From an uncultured Rhizobium sp. (GTDB lineage: Bacteria > Pseudomonadota > Alphaproteobacteria > Rhizobiales > Rhizobiaceae), in the NCBI GenBank assembly GCA_945952315.1, contig CAMFIE010000007.1, forward strand, positions 93,404 to 157,403: a DNA stretch of 64,000 nucleotides, in the 5' to 3' direction. Numbering within the stretch: position 1 is the stretch's first letter; each line of letters starts with the position of its first letter. The position numbers and the translations under genes are program-made. Shown in pieces: positions 1 through 9,532 of this stretch. The notes below the pieces were generated by a model. The model did not search any database. It was not told where the DNA came from and worked only from the letters and a program-made list of their open reading frames with translations.

Positions 1-32
1 GGCTCGGGGCGAATGGTCTCGAATGTGCTCAT
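1..32 (-). CDS. start of an unidentified gene, cut by the window edge
   Basis: Only the first codons are present, reading MSTFETIRPE on the minus strand. They are preceded by a purine-rich GGAAAGAAAG stretch that can serve as ribosome binding site. The gene starts 36 bases after the petR stop and runs in the same direction, so it probably belongs to the petP-petR operon. A sensor kinase would make sense as the partner of the response regulator, but nothing in ten residues supports that. Confidence 0.5.
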   Translation of the reverse strand, partial: MSTFETIRPE

Positions 33-68
33 CGCGCTTTCTTTCCGTTGCCGCCCTGACCGGCAGGC

Positions 69-767
69 TCAATCGGTGGCGAGGCGATAGCCAATGCCGC
101 GCACCGTCTGGAGAAAGACGGGGTTGGCCGGGTCATCCTCGATCTTGCGGCGAAGGCGATTGATCTGCACATCGATGGTGCGCTCGCCGATTTCGCCGTC
201 ATTGCCTGCCAGCTCATGCCGGGCCACGGTTTCGCCCGCGCGGGCGGCAAAAAAGGTCAGGATTTCGGTCTCCCGGTCTGTCAGCCGCACCAGTTGCGCC
301 GCCTTCTTCAGTTCCTTGCGGGAGAGCGAGAAGGTATAGGGGCCGAACATCACCTGTTCCACCGCATGGGCATCACCGGGCGCGCGCTTCAGGATATTGT
401 TGATGCGCAGCACCAGTTCGCGCGGGTCGAAGGGCTTCGACACATAGTCTTCCGCGCCAGCCTCCAGCCCCTCGATGCGGGCCGGTGTTTCGGCAAGGGC
501 GGTAAGCAGGATGATCGGCACCTTGCGCACCGCCTTCAGCGACCGGGTGAGCGACAGGCCGCTTTCCCCCGGCATCATCACATCCAGAATGATCAGGTCG
601 AATTCCATGCCTTCGAGCTTGCGGCGCGCCTCGCTCGCATCGGCGGCGACCGTCACGCGAAAGCCGTTTTCGGAAAGATAGCGGTTCAGAAGCTGGCGGA
701 TGCGGCTGTCGTCATCGACGATCAGCAGATGGGCGGCATTGTCGGAAATGGGGATCGATCCCGTCAT
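69..767 (-). CDS. petR: OmpR-family response regulator (PetR-like)
   Basis: A 232-residue two-component response regulator. The receiver domain (about residues 12-125) has the acidic pair near D18-D20, the phospho-acceptor Asp at about 62 (LDVMMPGESG), Thr89 and Lys111. The C-terminal winged helix (about 140-230) ends in the usual GIGYRL motif, so this is a DNA-binding OmpR/PhoB type. The start overlaps the stop of the MarR gene upstream by four bases (ATGA), so the two are translationally coupled. A MarR gene of exactly this length followed by a response regulator matches the petP-petR pair of Rhodobacter capsulatus. The cognate kinase is not visible, and whether it controls respiratory genes here is inference. 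Confidence 0.85.
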   Translation of the reverse strand: MTGSIPISDNAAHLLIVDDDSRIRQLLNRYLSENGFRVTVAADASEARRKLEGMEFDLIILDVMMPGESGLSLTRSLKAVRKVPIILLTALAETPARIEGLEAGAEDYVSKPFDPRELVLRINNILKRAPGDAHAVEQVMFGPYTFSLSRKELKKAAQLVRLTDRETEILTFFAARAGETVARHELAGNDGEIGERTIDVQINRLRRKIEDDPANPVFLQTVRGIGYRLATD

Positions 768-1261
768 GTCTCACCCGCCTCCTGGTCGCGCATGCCGTTG
801 AGGAACAGGCGCACGCCCGCCTTCTGCTCGGCGCTCAGGTTTTCGAATGCTCGGTCAATGCGGCGGGATTGGGGTCTGGCGAGCGCGAGAGCCAGCTCCC
901 GGCCTTTCAGCGTGGGATAGAGCTGCCGCTGGCGGCGATCCGCATGGCCGGCCATCTGGCGAATGAACCCGCCATCGATCAGCTGTTTCAGCACGCGCGC
1001 GAGGCTCTGCTTGGTGATCTTCAGCGTGTCGAGCAGGTCCGCCACCGTCAGTCCCGGATGGCGATTGACGAAATGCACCACGCGGTGATGCGCCCGCCCG
1101 AAGCCGCTCGATTCCAGAATGGCATCCGGATCGGAGACGAAATCCCGGTAGGCGAAGAAGAACTGCTCGATGGTTTCGAAGTCGATATGCCCGGCCTCGG
1201 CCATGGGCGTATCCAGCACCGCCTGTTCGTTCGCCTTGTTTTTCTGGGCCTGCCGCGCCAC
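764..1261 (-). CDS. petP: MarR-family transcriptional regulator (PetP-like)
   Basis: A 165-residue winged-helix regulator. The helix-turn-helix lies at about residues 68-100 (LTVADLLDTLKITKQSLARV), followed by the MarR wing with the DRRQRQLYPT segment. It is the first gene of an operon with petR, with ATGA overlap. The length equals that reported for R. capsulatus PetP. A TGAC-N6-GTCA half-palindrome lies upstream near 1333-1346 and could be an autoregulatory site, but this is weak. The ligand is unknown. Confidence 0.82.
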   Translation of the reverse strand: MARQAQKNKANEQAVLDTPMAEAGHIDFETIEQFFFAYRDFVSDPDAILESSGFGRAHHRVVHFVNRHPGLTVADLLDTLKITKQSLARVLKQLIDGGFIRQMAGHADRRQRQLYPTLKGRELALALARPQSRRIDRAFENLSAEQKAGVRLFLNGMRDQEAGET

Positions 1262-1416
1262 GATTTCCCCGTTTGCCCGTTATTGTCCTTGAACTCTGGA
1301 TAAAACCATTCCCGGCATGGATCAACCGGGGTTGACACTGTAGTCACTGAAAGCGCGTGGCTTCGGGAACAAAGCTTGTCTATAGAGAAGAAAATCCAAC
1401 CATGGAGGCGCGCCCG

Positions 1417-2064
1417 ATGGGCATGTTGCAAGCCGGTATCATTCCCGTCACCCCCTTCCAGCAGAATTGCACGGTGTTTTTCGATCAGGACACCAAGGAA
1501 GGCGTCATTGTCGATCCGGGCGGCGATGTGGAGACCATCCTGCAGGTGGTGCATGAAAATGGCATCAGGTTGAAGGAAATCTGGATCACCCACGGCCATA
1601 TCGACCATGCGGGCGGGGCAGACGAGCTGCGCGAGCGGCTCGGCATCAGCGTCATCGGCCCGCATCGGGATGATGAAATGCTGCTTTCACGGCTGGAAGT
1701 GCAGGCGCAGAAATATGGCATGACTGGTAATGTGCGCAATCTGGTGCCGGATCAATGGCTGGAGGAGGGGGAAACCGTCTCCTTCGGCGAGCATCAGTTC
1801 GAGGTGTTCCATTGCCCCGGACACGCCCCCGGCCATGTGATCTATTTCAACCGGAAGATGGGTTTTGCGCATCTGGGCGACGTGCTGTTCCAGGGCTCGG
1901 TCGGACGTACGGACCTTCCCGGCGGCGATCACGCAACGCTGATGAAATCCATCAAGGAAAAGGTGCTGCCGCTCGGGGATGAGGTGGGCTTCATCTGCGG
2001 CCATGGTCCGGGCGGGCGCATCGGCGAGGAGCGCCGCACCAACCCCTTCATTCAGGGGCTTTGA
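1417..2064 (+). CDS. MBL-fold metallo-hydrolase (glyoxalase II / YcbL type)
   Basis: About 215 residues. It carries the metal-binding signature THGHIDHAGG (HxHxDH), then a downstream His in the CPGHAPGH segment, an Asp in HLGDVLF, and a final His in ICGHGPGG, which is the full dinuclear-metal set. This size matches the small YcbL-like hydrolases of thioesters such as S-lactoylglutathione. The start at 1417 (MGMLQAGIIPV) is preferred because a GGAGG box sits about eight bases upstream; the frame stays open back to 1357 without such a box. It is divergent from petP. The physiological substrate is not known. Confidence 0.85.
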   Translation: MGMLQAGIIPVTPFQQNCTVFFDQDTKEGVIVDPGGDVETILQVVHENGIRLKEIWITHGHIDHAGGADELRERLGISVIGPHRDDEMLLSRLEVQAQKYGMTGNVRNLVPDQWLEEGETVSFGEHQFEVFHCPGHAPGHVIYFNRKMGFAHLGDVLFQGSVGRTDLPGGDHATLMKSIKEKVLPLGDEVGFICGHGPGGRIGEERRTNPFIQGL

Positions 2065-2084
2065 AACGTGAGACACAAAAGAAG

Positions 2085-2112
2085 AAGGCGGGCACCAGGC
2101 CCGCCTTTGTTG
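2085..2112 (+). terminator. rho-independent terminator after the MBL-fold gene
   Basis: A nine-base-pair stem (AAGGCGGGC / GCCCGCCTT, loop ACCAG) followed by TTGTTG. It lies between convergent genes and probably works for both strands. Confidence 0.75.
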
Positions 2113-2117
2113 TTTCA

Positions 2118-2528
2118 TCAGCCGCGGCAGAAATGCTCTTCGCCGTCATAGCCCACATAGGTGCCGCTTTGCGGATCGAAGGAGCGGTAGCGCTGGCTGC
2201 AGTAGTTGTACCAGGAGCGGCTCCACGGGCGCAGCTGCATCGGCTCGACATAAACCGGCTCCTGCACGATCACGCGGGTGCGGCGATAGACCGGAACCGG
2301 CTCGTCATAGACCGGATAGTCATCGATATAGCGGCGGTGGCTGCGCGGCTCGCTGAGGGCACCGCCGATGATCGCGCCAATGGCGAGACCGGCAACACCA
2401 GCGGCAATCGCGTCACCATCATCACTCCGGTGGCGGCGCCAGCCATCGGCAGAGGCGGTGCCTGCGGAAACCAGAACCGTGGCGGCCAGCGTGGCAGAAA
2501 TCACAGCGGTCTTGAAAAGCTTGTTCAT
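2118..2528 (-). CDS. BA14K family exported protein
   Basis: A 136-residue protein with a clear signal peptide (MNKLFKTAVISATLAATVLV, cleavage near ASA-DG), then a Gly/Ala-rich hydrophobic stretch (about 42-58, AAGVAGLAIGAIIGGAL) and a Tyr/Pro/Arg-rich middle. The C-terminal YCSQRYRSFDPQSGTYVGYDG segment is the BA14K motif (about 108-130), named after a Brucella immunoreactive 14-kDa antigen and abundant in Rhizobiales. It probably sits in the periplasm or on the inner membrane; function unknown. Convergent with the MBL-fold gene. Confidence 0.85.
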   Translation of the reverse strand: MNKLFKTAVISATLAATVLVSAGTASADGWRRHRSDDGDAIAAGVAGLAIGAIIGGALSEPRSHRRYIDDYPVYDEPVPVYRRTRVIVQEPVYVEPMQLRPWSRSWYNYCSQRYRSFDPQSGTYVGYDGEEHFCRG

Positions 2529-2792
2529 CGCTCATTCCTCTCGTTCAACCGGCGGAGCCCGATCCGGCCCGTCACCAATTCTTAACGATACGCTAGTGCA
2601 GCCCACCTGAATGGAGGCTGAATGACACTTTCATATTACAGACGGAAATTGCGGTGGATGCAAGTGAACCTTGCTGAAAAAGCAACCCTTGATTGCTTTC
2701 ACTCGGAAAAAAGAAATAAAAAACAAGCTTGCGCCGGCGCACCAGCGTAATATCACCGCACAGGCGGTCCAAATCATGCAGCGCCAATCAAA

Positions 2793-2819
2793 GAAAAGCC
2801 CGGGTCAGAAGAGCCGGGC
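2793..2819 (-). terminator. terminator of the cold-shock gene
   Basis: On the minus strand GCCCGG / CCGGGC form a stem followed by CTTTTCTTT, 32 bases past the cspA stop. The rest of the 2529-2850 gap shows no convincing gene; it contains the BA14K promoter region and an AT-rich patch near 2690-2740. Confidence 0.75.
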
Positions 2820-2850
2820 CTTTCGAAGAATTCAGCGCATCGAAAGGCAA

Positions 2851-3066
2851 TCAGCCTGCGATATGCAGGTTTACAGCCTTCGGGCCCTTGCCGCGACGAT
2901 CCGGCTCGGTGTCGAAGGTAACCTTCTGATTTTCAGAAAGGCCGGAGAGGCCGGAGGCCTGTACTGCGGAAATGTGTACGAAGATATCCGCACCGCCATT
3001 GTCCGGCTTGATAAAACCGAAACCCTTGTCGGTATTGAAGAATTTTACAGTGCCACTCTCGGCCAT
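2851..3066 (-). CDS. cspA: cold-shock protein, CspA family
   Basis: A 71-residue single cold-shock (OB-fold) domain. RNP1 (KGFGFIKP) and RNP2 (IFVHISAV) are intact, so it should bind single-stranded RNA or DNA as an RNA chaperone. Length is normal for the family. It stands alone, with its own terminator. The 370-base region upstream (3067-3438) has no gene and probably carries a long 5' leader, as usual for csp genes. Confidence 0.93.
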   Translation of the reverse strand: MAESGTVKFFNTDKGFGFIKPDNGGADIFVHISAVQASGLSGLSENQKVTFDTEPDRRGKGPKAVNLHIAG

Positions 3067-3389
3067 GCGTCAAGTCCTTTTCTCTCTGCCCGTGTCAGAC
3101 CGGGCAGCATCGGTAAATTGCCCTTGTGAGGGCGTGGGGCAGGCTATTCTCGAATTTAGAGGAAAGGGTCCTGTTGTGATACCGCGGTCAGCGCATCCAC
3201 GTTCCTAAGAACCGCTTCGCTTCTGCCACCCGACGTTTTACGACGTCAGCGCGTTCCGTTTATAAGGTCTTCCCATGCTCGCAAATGCCCGAACAGGGTT
3301 AGATTGATGCGTTTGTGCCGAATTGGCAAGCAAAACTTTCGCAAAGCTGGATATGAATTTTACCCATGCGTTTTTCATGGTGCGGGCAG

Positions 3390-3426
3390 GGCGGATTGCC
3401 TGCTTTTCAGGCACTTCCCGCCTTTT
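3390..3426 (+). terminator. strong stem-loop with short T-run, unassigned
   Basis: Nested inverted repeats GGCGG/CCGCC and TGCCTG/CAGGCA around a CTTTT loop, followed by TTTT on the plus strand. It sits immediately after the stop codon of the minus-strand DMT gene. The T-run is on the plus strand, where no gene ends, so it may insulate plus-strand readthrough or simply cap the DMT mRNA. Confidence 0.45.
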
Positions 3427-3438
3427 CGCAGGGCAGAA

Positions 3439-4326
3439 TCAACGCGCCTCCGCCTTGCGGCGCGCGATTTCGGGAACGGTCTCAACCATGATCATTGCGA
3501 CAAAAATAATTCCACATCCGACATATCCCAGAAGGCCCAGCTTCTCGCCCAGCAGCAGCGCGCCGAACAGGGCTCCGAAAAGCGCTTCGGCGGACAGGAA
3601 AATCGCCGCCTGCGGTGCGGTCGTATAGCGCTGGCCGATCACCTGCATCACGAAGGCGAGGCCGGAGGAGAACAGGCCGACATAGAGAATTTCCACGCCT
3701 GCGCCGAGCACGCCATCGATGGAAATCGGTTCGGTGACCAGTCCGGCGAGGATGCCACCGGCGGCACAGACGGCAAACTGCACAGTGGAAAGCATCAGCG
3801 GGCGGCCGCTGTCTTCCACGAACATGCCAACGAGCGTGATCTGGATCGCCCAGAACAGGGCGCAGACGATGGTGAGGAAATCACCGCGCGTCAGCTGATC
3901 GAGATGGCCGCCGCTGAGAAGGAAGATCCCCGCAAGCGCCATGAGTGCTGCAGGCCAGATGATCCAGTGCGGTTGTTTGCGCAGGAAGACGACGGCGATC
4001 ACCGGCACGAAAACCACGTAAAGGCCGGTGAGGAAGCTGGAATTGGTGACGGTGGTAAACTGCAGACCCACCTGCTGGGTGGCAGCGCCGAGAAACAGCG
4101 ACAGGCCGATGAGCAGGAAGTGGCGGTAATGCCGCGGCTTCAGTGCGGGTTTGCCGACCCCTTCGCGCAGCGCAAAGGGCAGAACGCCGATCGCTGCAAT
4201 CGCAAAGCGCAAGCCGATGAACCAGAACGGCCCGAGCGTCTGCATCGCGGTCGATTGCGCAACGAAGCCACCACCCCAGATCGCCGCCGTCAGCAACAGC
4301 AATAGATTGGCCTGCATGCGGTTCAT
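3439..4326 (-). CDS. DMT-superfamily transporter with EamA domains
   Basis: A 295-residue inner-membrane protein with about ten hydrophobic segments arranged as two EamA repeats, the usual architecture of drug/metabolite transporters that export amino acids or small metabolites. Opening helix MNRMQANLLLLLTAAIWGGG with the WGGGFV motif is typical of the first repeat. Length is normal. The substrate cannot be told from sequence. It is a single gene, possibly cotranscribed with the small membrane ORF upstream at 4467-4598. Confidence 0.85.
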   Translation of the reverse strand: MNRMQANLLLLLTAAIWGGGFVAQSTAMQTLGPFWFIGLRFAIAAIGVLPFALREGVGKPALKPRHYRHFLLIGLSLFLGAATQQVGLQFTTVTNSSFLTGLYVVFVPVIAVVFLRKQPHWIIWPAALMALAGIFLLSGGHLDQLTRGDFLTIVCALFWAIQITLVGMFVEDSGRPLMLSTVQFAVCAAGGILAGLVTEPISIDGVLGAGVEILYVGLFSSGLAFVMQVIGQRYTTAPQAAIFLSAEALFGALFGALLLGEKLGLLGYVGCGIIFVAMIMVETVPEIARRKAEAR

Positions 4327-4466
4327 GGCGGCTCCGAAATCGACAGATGTGTGAAGTCCGGAACGGATGCCCCGGCGTGCTGGCCGCGTCTTCGATGGCC
4401 AGTCAGCGTCTTAAAGCAAATCGGGCCGCTTTCAAGAGGGGAGCAGAACGGGAATGGGAGTGACGA

Positions 4467-4598
4467 TCAGGCAGACAGCGTCAGCGTGCTTGCGAGCGTC
4501 ACCACAAAGGCGGCAAGCGTGGTCGCGGCAATCAGAAGCGCGGGATAAGGATTTCCCCGCCGCTGCTTTTCTGCAAGAATTTCGTCGTCGATAAACAT
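4467..4598 (-). CDS. possible 43-residue single-span membrane protein
   Basis: A short reading frame with start MFIDDEILAEKQRRGNPYPA, then a single hydrophobic segment (about residues 20-42, rich in Ala, Leu, Val, Thr) that runs to the stop. The layout, a charged N-terminus and one C-terminal membrane span, resembles a tail-anchored microprotein. There is no strong ribosome binding site. It points the same way as the DMT transporter 140 bases downstream. I do not recognise a family, and it may be spurious. Confidence 0.4.
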   Translation of the reverse strand: MFIDDEILAEKQRRGNPYPALLIAATTLAAFVVTLASTLTLSA

Positions 4599-4721
4599 GG
4601 ATCAGGCCCGGACACGTCGATTTGTACAGGTATTTCCCATAATCATGGCAATAGAATGGAGAAAGTCCGGCTTTTTGTGTCTTTTGAGCTCCGTTCTATG
4701 CTTTTCTTTGCTTTCGTTTGT

Positions 4722-5672
4722 TCAGCAGAGGCCGCGTTTGCCAAAACTGGTCGAGGCGATGCGCCGGGGGGATGAGGCCATGTCGGCGGGCATGGCGGTG
4801 ACGACCGGCTTCACCGCATCGGGCTTTCGCAAAAGCAAACCGTTGCCGCGTGTAAACGCATGATTGCTTGCAAAGGTTTCCGGTGCCATTTCCGGCCGGG
4901 CGAGCGCGTGGCCCTGGAGACGGGAAAAGCCGAGCGCATGCACCATCTCCACATGCTCTTCCTGCTCCAGCCCGCTGGCGATGGCGAGCACATTCTGTTC
5001 GCGGAAGCGCGAGAGAATGACCCGGAGCAGGGCAAGACCTGCTGAATTTGCCAGAAAATCCGCAAGCCAGATCGGATCAAGACGCACGAAGGTGGGGCGG
5101 ATCTGTTGCAGCCGCTCCATGTCGCGCTCTTCCCCCGCAAAGCCATAGATGCCGAGGATGAAGCCCGCGCGACGCAGATGCGAGGCAAAAAGCTGGGCGC
5201 GCTCCAGATCCTCGTAATCGCGCAGCATCAGTTCGCAAACCACCTGCGCGGGGCTGAAACCGGCTTCCACCGCATGGGCTGCCAGCCGCGCGGCATCGTC
5301 GCGCATGTCCTGCGCATCGTTGAAGAAGCGGGGATTGCGCGTCACATGGATCTGCACACCCCGTTTTGCAAAGATCGTGGCATTGCACAGATGCAGCGCC
5401 GCCATCTGGCAATCGAGCAGCGCCATGTCACTGATTTCGATGGCATGCAGAAATTCGGCGGGCGAATAGCTGTCGCCCATGCGCTCGATGCGGATCTGGC
5501 CGTGGAAACCGGCGATCACCGGGCCGGTCGGGTCCGGTTCGAACAGGGGCTGAAAGGCGGTGTGGAGTGTGTAGGGTCCATGCGCGGCGGAAAAGGAGCC
5601 GTCAGCATCGCGGAAGAAATCATCGAATTTCGCCTTGGCCATCATGGCGCGATCATCCCACAGGTGAATCAT
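4722..5672 (-). CDS. degenerate EAL-domain protein, probably non-catalytic
   Basis: A 316-residue protein whose residues about 35-285 align in outline with a cyclic-di-GMP phosphodiesterase EAL domain: AFQPLFEP, ELMLRDYED, FVRLDP, and RLQGHALARPEM near the end. The signature motif itself is replaced by GFHGQIR (about 55-61), the DDFG loop by YGFAGEE, and the AEG motif by ASG, so metal-binding residues are lost. It is therefore more likely a c-di-GMP or protein-binding module than an enzyme. There is no GGDEF, receiver or membrane segment. An internal ATG about ten codons in (MMAKAKF) has a plausible GGGATG box and could be the real start. It is divergent from aatA. Confidence 0.75.
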   Translation of the reverse strand: MIHLWDDRAMMAKAKFDDFFRDADGSFSAAHGPYTLHTAFQPLFEPDPTGPVIAGFHGQIRIERMGDSYSPAEFLHAIEISDMALLDCQMAALHLCNATIFAKRGVQIHVTRNPRFFNDAQDMRDDAARLAAHAVEAGFSPAQVVCELMLRDYEDLERAQLFASHLRRAGFILGIYGFAGEERDMERLQQIRPTFVRLDPIWLADFLANSAGLALLRVILSRFREQNVLAIASGLEQEEHVEMVHALGFSRLQGHALARPEMAPETFASNHAFTRGNGLLLRKPDAVKPVVTAMPADMASSPRRIASTSFGKRGLC

Positions 5673-5717
5673 TCACGGGTTTGCCTTCTCTATCCGAAAA
5701 TTCTTTCTCACTGGTGA

Positions 5718-7094
<1,377 letters not shown>

Positions 7095-7119
7095 GCTTTC
7101 CATTGTAATGCTGATGCTG

Positions 7120-7147
7120 AAACCCGCCGGAAACGGCGGGTTTTTTG
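7120..7147 (+). terminator. terminator of aatA
   Basis: Stem ACCCGCCG / CGGCGGGT with GAAA tetraloop followed by six or more T residues, 26 bases after the aatA stop. Confidence 0.9.
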
Positions 7148-7291
7148 TTTCGCCCGCTCTGCCTGCATCCTTCTGTCGCACAAAGCGAATTGCCGTTTCG
7201 GATGATTGGTGGGATACTCCGACGCAATGGGCCGGAAGGTCCGGGGGCTTTCCGGCAGCAGAACCAGAAAGGGACGCAGCGGAGGCAGTGC

Positions 7292-7552
7292 ATGACCAAG
7301 ATTACCTATGAAGTGGTGCCGCATGATGGCGGCTGGGCCTACCGCATGAACGGGGCCTATTCGGAAACCTTCTTCACCCATGATGAAGCGGTGGAAGCGG
7401 CGCGCATCGTGGCGAGCGAACAGCAGCTGGCCGGAGACGGCGAGGAGATCAGCTATCAGGACGAAAAGGGTGTCTGGCACCACGAATTCGCCGATGGCGA
7501 GGACCGTCCGGAAATCGAGATCGTCGACAGGTTTGCAGATAAAAAGGGCTGA
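7292..7552 (+). CDS. DUF2188 domain protein
   Basis: An 86-residue protein with start MTKITYEVVPHDGGWAYRMN. It contains the DUF2188 pattern (a beta strand, GGWAY, then TFFTHDEAVEAAR helix) over about residues 4-50, and an acidic tail. A GGAGG box at 7281-7285 fixes the start; the frame remains open upstream to 7145 but that part overlaps the aatA terminator. Cytoplasmic, function unknown. Convergent with the LysR gene, with only six bases between stops. Confidence 0.8.
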   Translation: MTKITYEVVPHDGGWAYRMNGAYSETFFTHDEAVEAARIVASEQQLAGDGEEISYQDEKGVWHHEFADGEDRPEIEIVDRFADKKG

Positions 7553-7558
7553 GTCCGC

Positions 7559-8440
7559 TCAGCCCACCTGCCGTTTCAACCCGTCGCAGAGCGCATCGAA
7601 GACCGCGCGGCAGCGGGGCGAGGTTTTCAGGTCCTCATGCATCACCACCCAGGTGGGCAGCGGCATTGAAAAATCCGGCAGGACCGGCACCAGCTCCGGA
7701 TGGCGTCTTGCCAGTTCCACCTGACAGATGCCAATGCCGAGCCCGGCGCGGATCGCGGCAAACTGGGCAAGGTTGCTGTCTGCCCGGAAACTGAAATGGG
7801 CATCGGCTGCCTCCGGAAACCGCTTCATCATCGCGCGCAGATAGGCTCGCTGCCGGTCAAAACCCACCAGCTTGTGGTCTTTCAGATCGCCCATATGCTT
7901 TGGGATCCCATACCGCGCCAGATAATCGCGGTGGGCATGGAAGCGCAGCGCGATATTGCCGATGAAGCGGGCAAGCAGCGCCTCCTGCTTCGGCTCGGTC
8001 ATCCGCACGGCAATATCGGCCTGCCGTCGCAATAGGTCCTCCACCTCGTCACGGGCGGAAAGCTCGAATTCCAGGCCCGGATGCAGAACCTGCAGCGGCG
8101 CAAGCAGGAAGGGGAGCACCTCCACTCCGACGATTTCGCTGGCGGATATGCGCACCGTGCCTTCCACCTTGCCCGCCATGCCCGAGGCGGTGCGTTGCAG
8201 GGCTGCCGCCGCATGGGCCATGCCACGCGCATGCGGTACCAGCGCCTCCGCCTGCTCGGTCGGCAAGAGCCCGCTTGAGGAGCGCGAAAACAGCGGATGG
8301 CCGAGCGCTTCTTCGAGAAGGGCGATATGACGACCGATGGTCGGCTGGGTCAGGCCCAGTTCCCGCGCGGCAGCCGAAAGCGAGCCGTGATCGATAACGG
8401 CAAGAAAGCTGCGATAGTGATCCCAACCCGGTTCATCCAT
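7559..8440 (-). CDS. LysR-family regulator divergent from an SDR gene
   Basis: A 293-residue LysR-type regulator. The N-terminal helix-turn-helix reads GSLSAAARELGLTQPTIGRH (about 19-38), followed by a linker helix and a periplasmic-binding-like effector domain (about 90-290). The start MDEPGWDHYRSFLAVIDHG is chosen by family alignment; the frame continues far upstream but only as antisense of the SDR gene. It is transcribed divergently from that oxidoreductase gene across 90 bases, the classic layout in which a LysR protein controls its neighbour. Ligand unknown. Confidence 0.88.
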   Translation of the reverse strand: MDEPGWDHYRSFLAVIDHGSLSAAARELGLTQPTIGRHIALLEEALGHPLFSRSSSGLLPTEQAEALVPHARGMAHAAAALQRTASGMAGKVEGTVRISASEIVGVEVLPFLLAPLQVLHPGLEFELSARDEVEDLLRRQADIAVRMTEPKQEALLARFIGNIALRFHAHRDYLARYGIPKHMGDLKDHKLVGFDRQRAYLRAMMKRFPEAADAHFSFRADSNLAQFAAIRAGLGIGICQVELARRHPELVPVLPDFSMPLPTWVVMHEDLKTSPRCRAVFDALCDGLKRQVG

Positions 8441-8530
8441 GCAATAATGTATAGCATGTGCAGAAATTTCGACAATTTCTTTTAATGCAAGCTCGCGGCA
8501 TTCTCGTCTTACAAAAAAGGAGAAATTGCC

Positions 8531-9484
8531 ATGACGGAAAAACAGATTGCCCTTGTTCTCGGTGCCACCGGCGGTATCGGCTCCGAAGTCACCAAAATCC
8601 TTGTCGCGCGCGGCTGGCATGTGCGCGCGCTTTCGCGCGATCCGGCCCGCGCCTCCGCCTCCAATCCTGCTGTCGAATGGGTGCCGGGCGATGCCATGCG
8701 GGCGGACGATGTCCGTGGTGCGGCTCACGGCGCATCGCTGATCCTGCATGCGGTGAACCCGGCAGGCTATGTCAACTGGGATACGTTGGCCATGCCGATG
8801 CTGGAGGCAACGATTGCCGCCGCGAAGCAATCCGGCGCGATGATCCTCTTTCCCGGCAATATCTACAATTACGGGCCGGATGCCTTTCCGATGCTGAAAC
8901 CCGATGCCCCGCAAAATCCGCAGACGCCAAAGGGACGCGTGCGGGTCGAGATGGAGCGGCGGCTGGAACAGGCTTCCACGGAAGGGGTCGCCGTTCTCAT
9001 TGTCCGCGCAGGCGATTTCATCGGGCCGGCTCCGGCCAACAGCTGGTTCCGTCAGGCCATGGTAAAGGCTGGCAAGCCGGTGACGCGGATTTCCCACCCA
9101 TCCGCGCCGGGGATCGGCCACAGCTGGGCCTATTTGCCGGACCTTGCCGAAACCATGGTGCGGCTGGTGGAGCGGCGCGACGCGCTGCCCCGGTTTGCCC
9201 GCTATCATTTCGAAGGGATCTGGGATCACGACGGCAATCAACTGGTGGAAGCGACCGCCCGGGTGACGGGCCGGAAGATCGCGCGCGGCCGGGTGCCGTG
9301 GATGCTTTTGAGCATTGGCGGTCTGTTCAGCCCGCTGCTGCGAGAGCTGGTTGCGATGCGCTATCTCTGGAACGAGCCGCTGAAGCTCGATAACAGCACG
9401 CTTGTTGCCGTGCTGGGGGAGGAGCCGCGCACGCCGCTGGACGAGGTGGTGCGGGTGACGCTGAAATCCGTCAACGCCTCGTAA
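8531..9484 (+). CDS. NAD(P)-dependent epimerase / atypical SDR
   Basis: A 317-residue Rossmann-fold protein. The dinucleotide motif GATGGIG lies at about residues 11-17, and an ARS/LSRD segment follows strand two, suggesting NADP(H). The active-site region has YNYGPDAFP rather than a clear YxxxK, as in NmrA/atypical SDR families. Probably acts on a small carbonyl or sugar substrate; it might also be a sensor-type NmrA protein. Divergent LysR partner upstream. An AAGGAGAAATTGCC box precedes the start. Confidence 0.78.
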   Translation: MTEKQIALVLGATGGIGSEVTKILVARGWHVRALSRDPARASASNPAVEWVPGDAMRADDVRGAAHGASLILHAVNPAGYVNWDTLAMPMLEATIAAAKQSGAMILFPGNIYNYGPDAFPMLKPDAPQNPQTPKGRVRVEMERRLEQASTEGVAVLIVRAGDFIGPAPANSWFRQAMVKAGKPVTRISHPSAPGIGHSWAYLPDLAETMVRLVERRDALPRFARYHFEGIWDHDGNQLVEATARVTGRKIARGRVPWMLLSIGGLFSPLLRELVAMRYLWNEPLKLDNSTLVAVLGEEPRTPLDEVVRVTLKSVNAS

Positions 9485-9490
9485 GGCATG

Positions 9491-9521
9491 AAAAAAGGGG
9501 AGGGCCGCTGGCGCTCCCCTT
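9491..9521 (-). terminator. terminator between the SDR and OYE genes
   Basis: Stem AAGGGGAG / CTCCCCTT with a T-run on the minus strand. It closes nemA and may also stop the plus-strand SDR transcript. Confidence 0.75.
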
Positions 9522-9532
9522 CTGTGTTCGGA

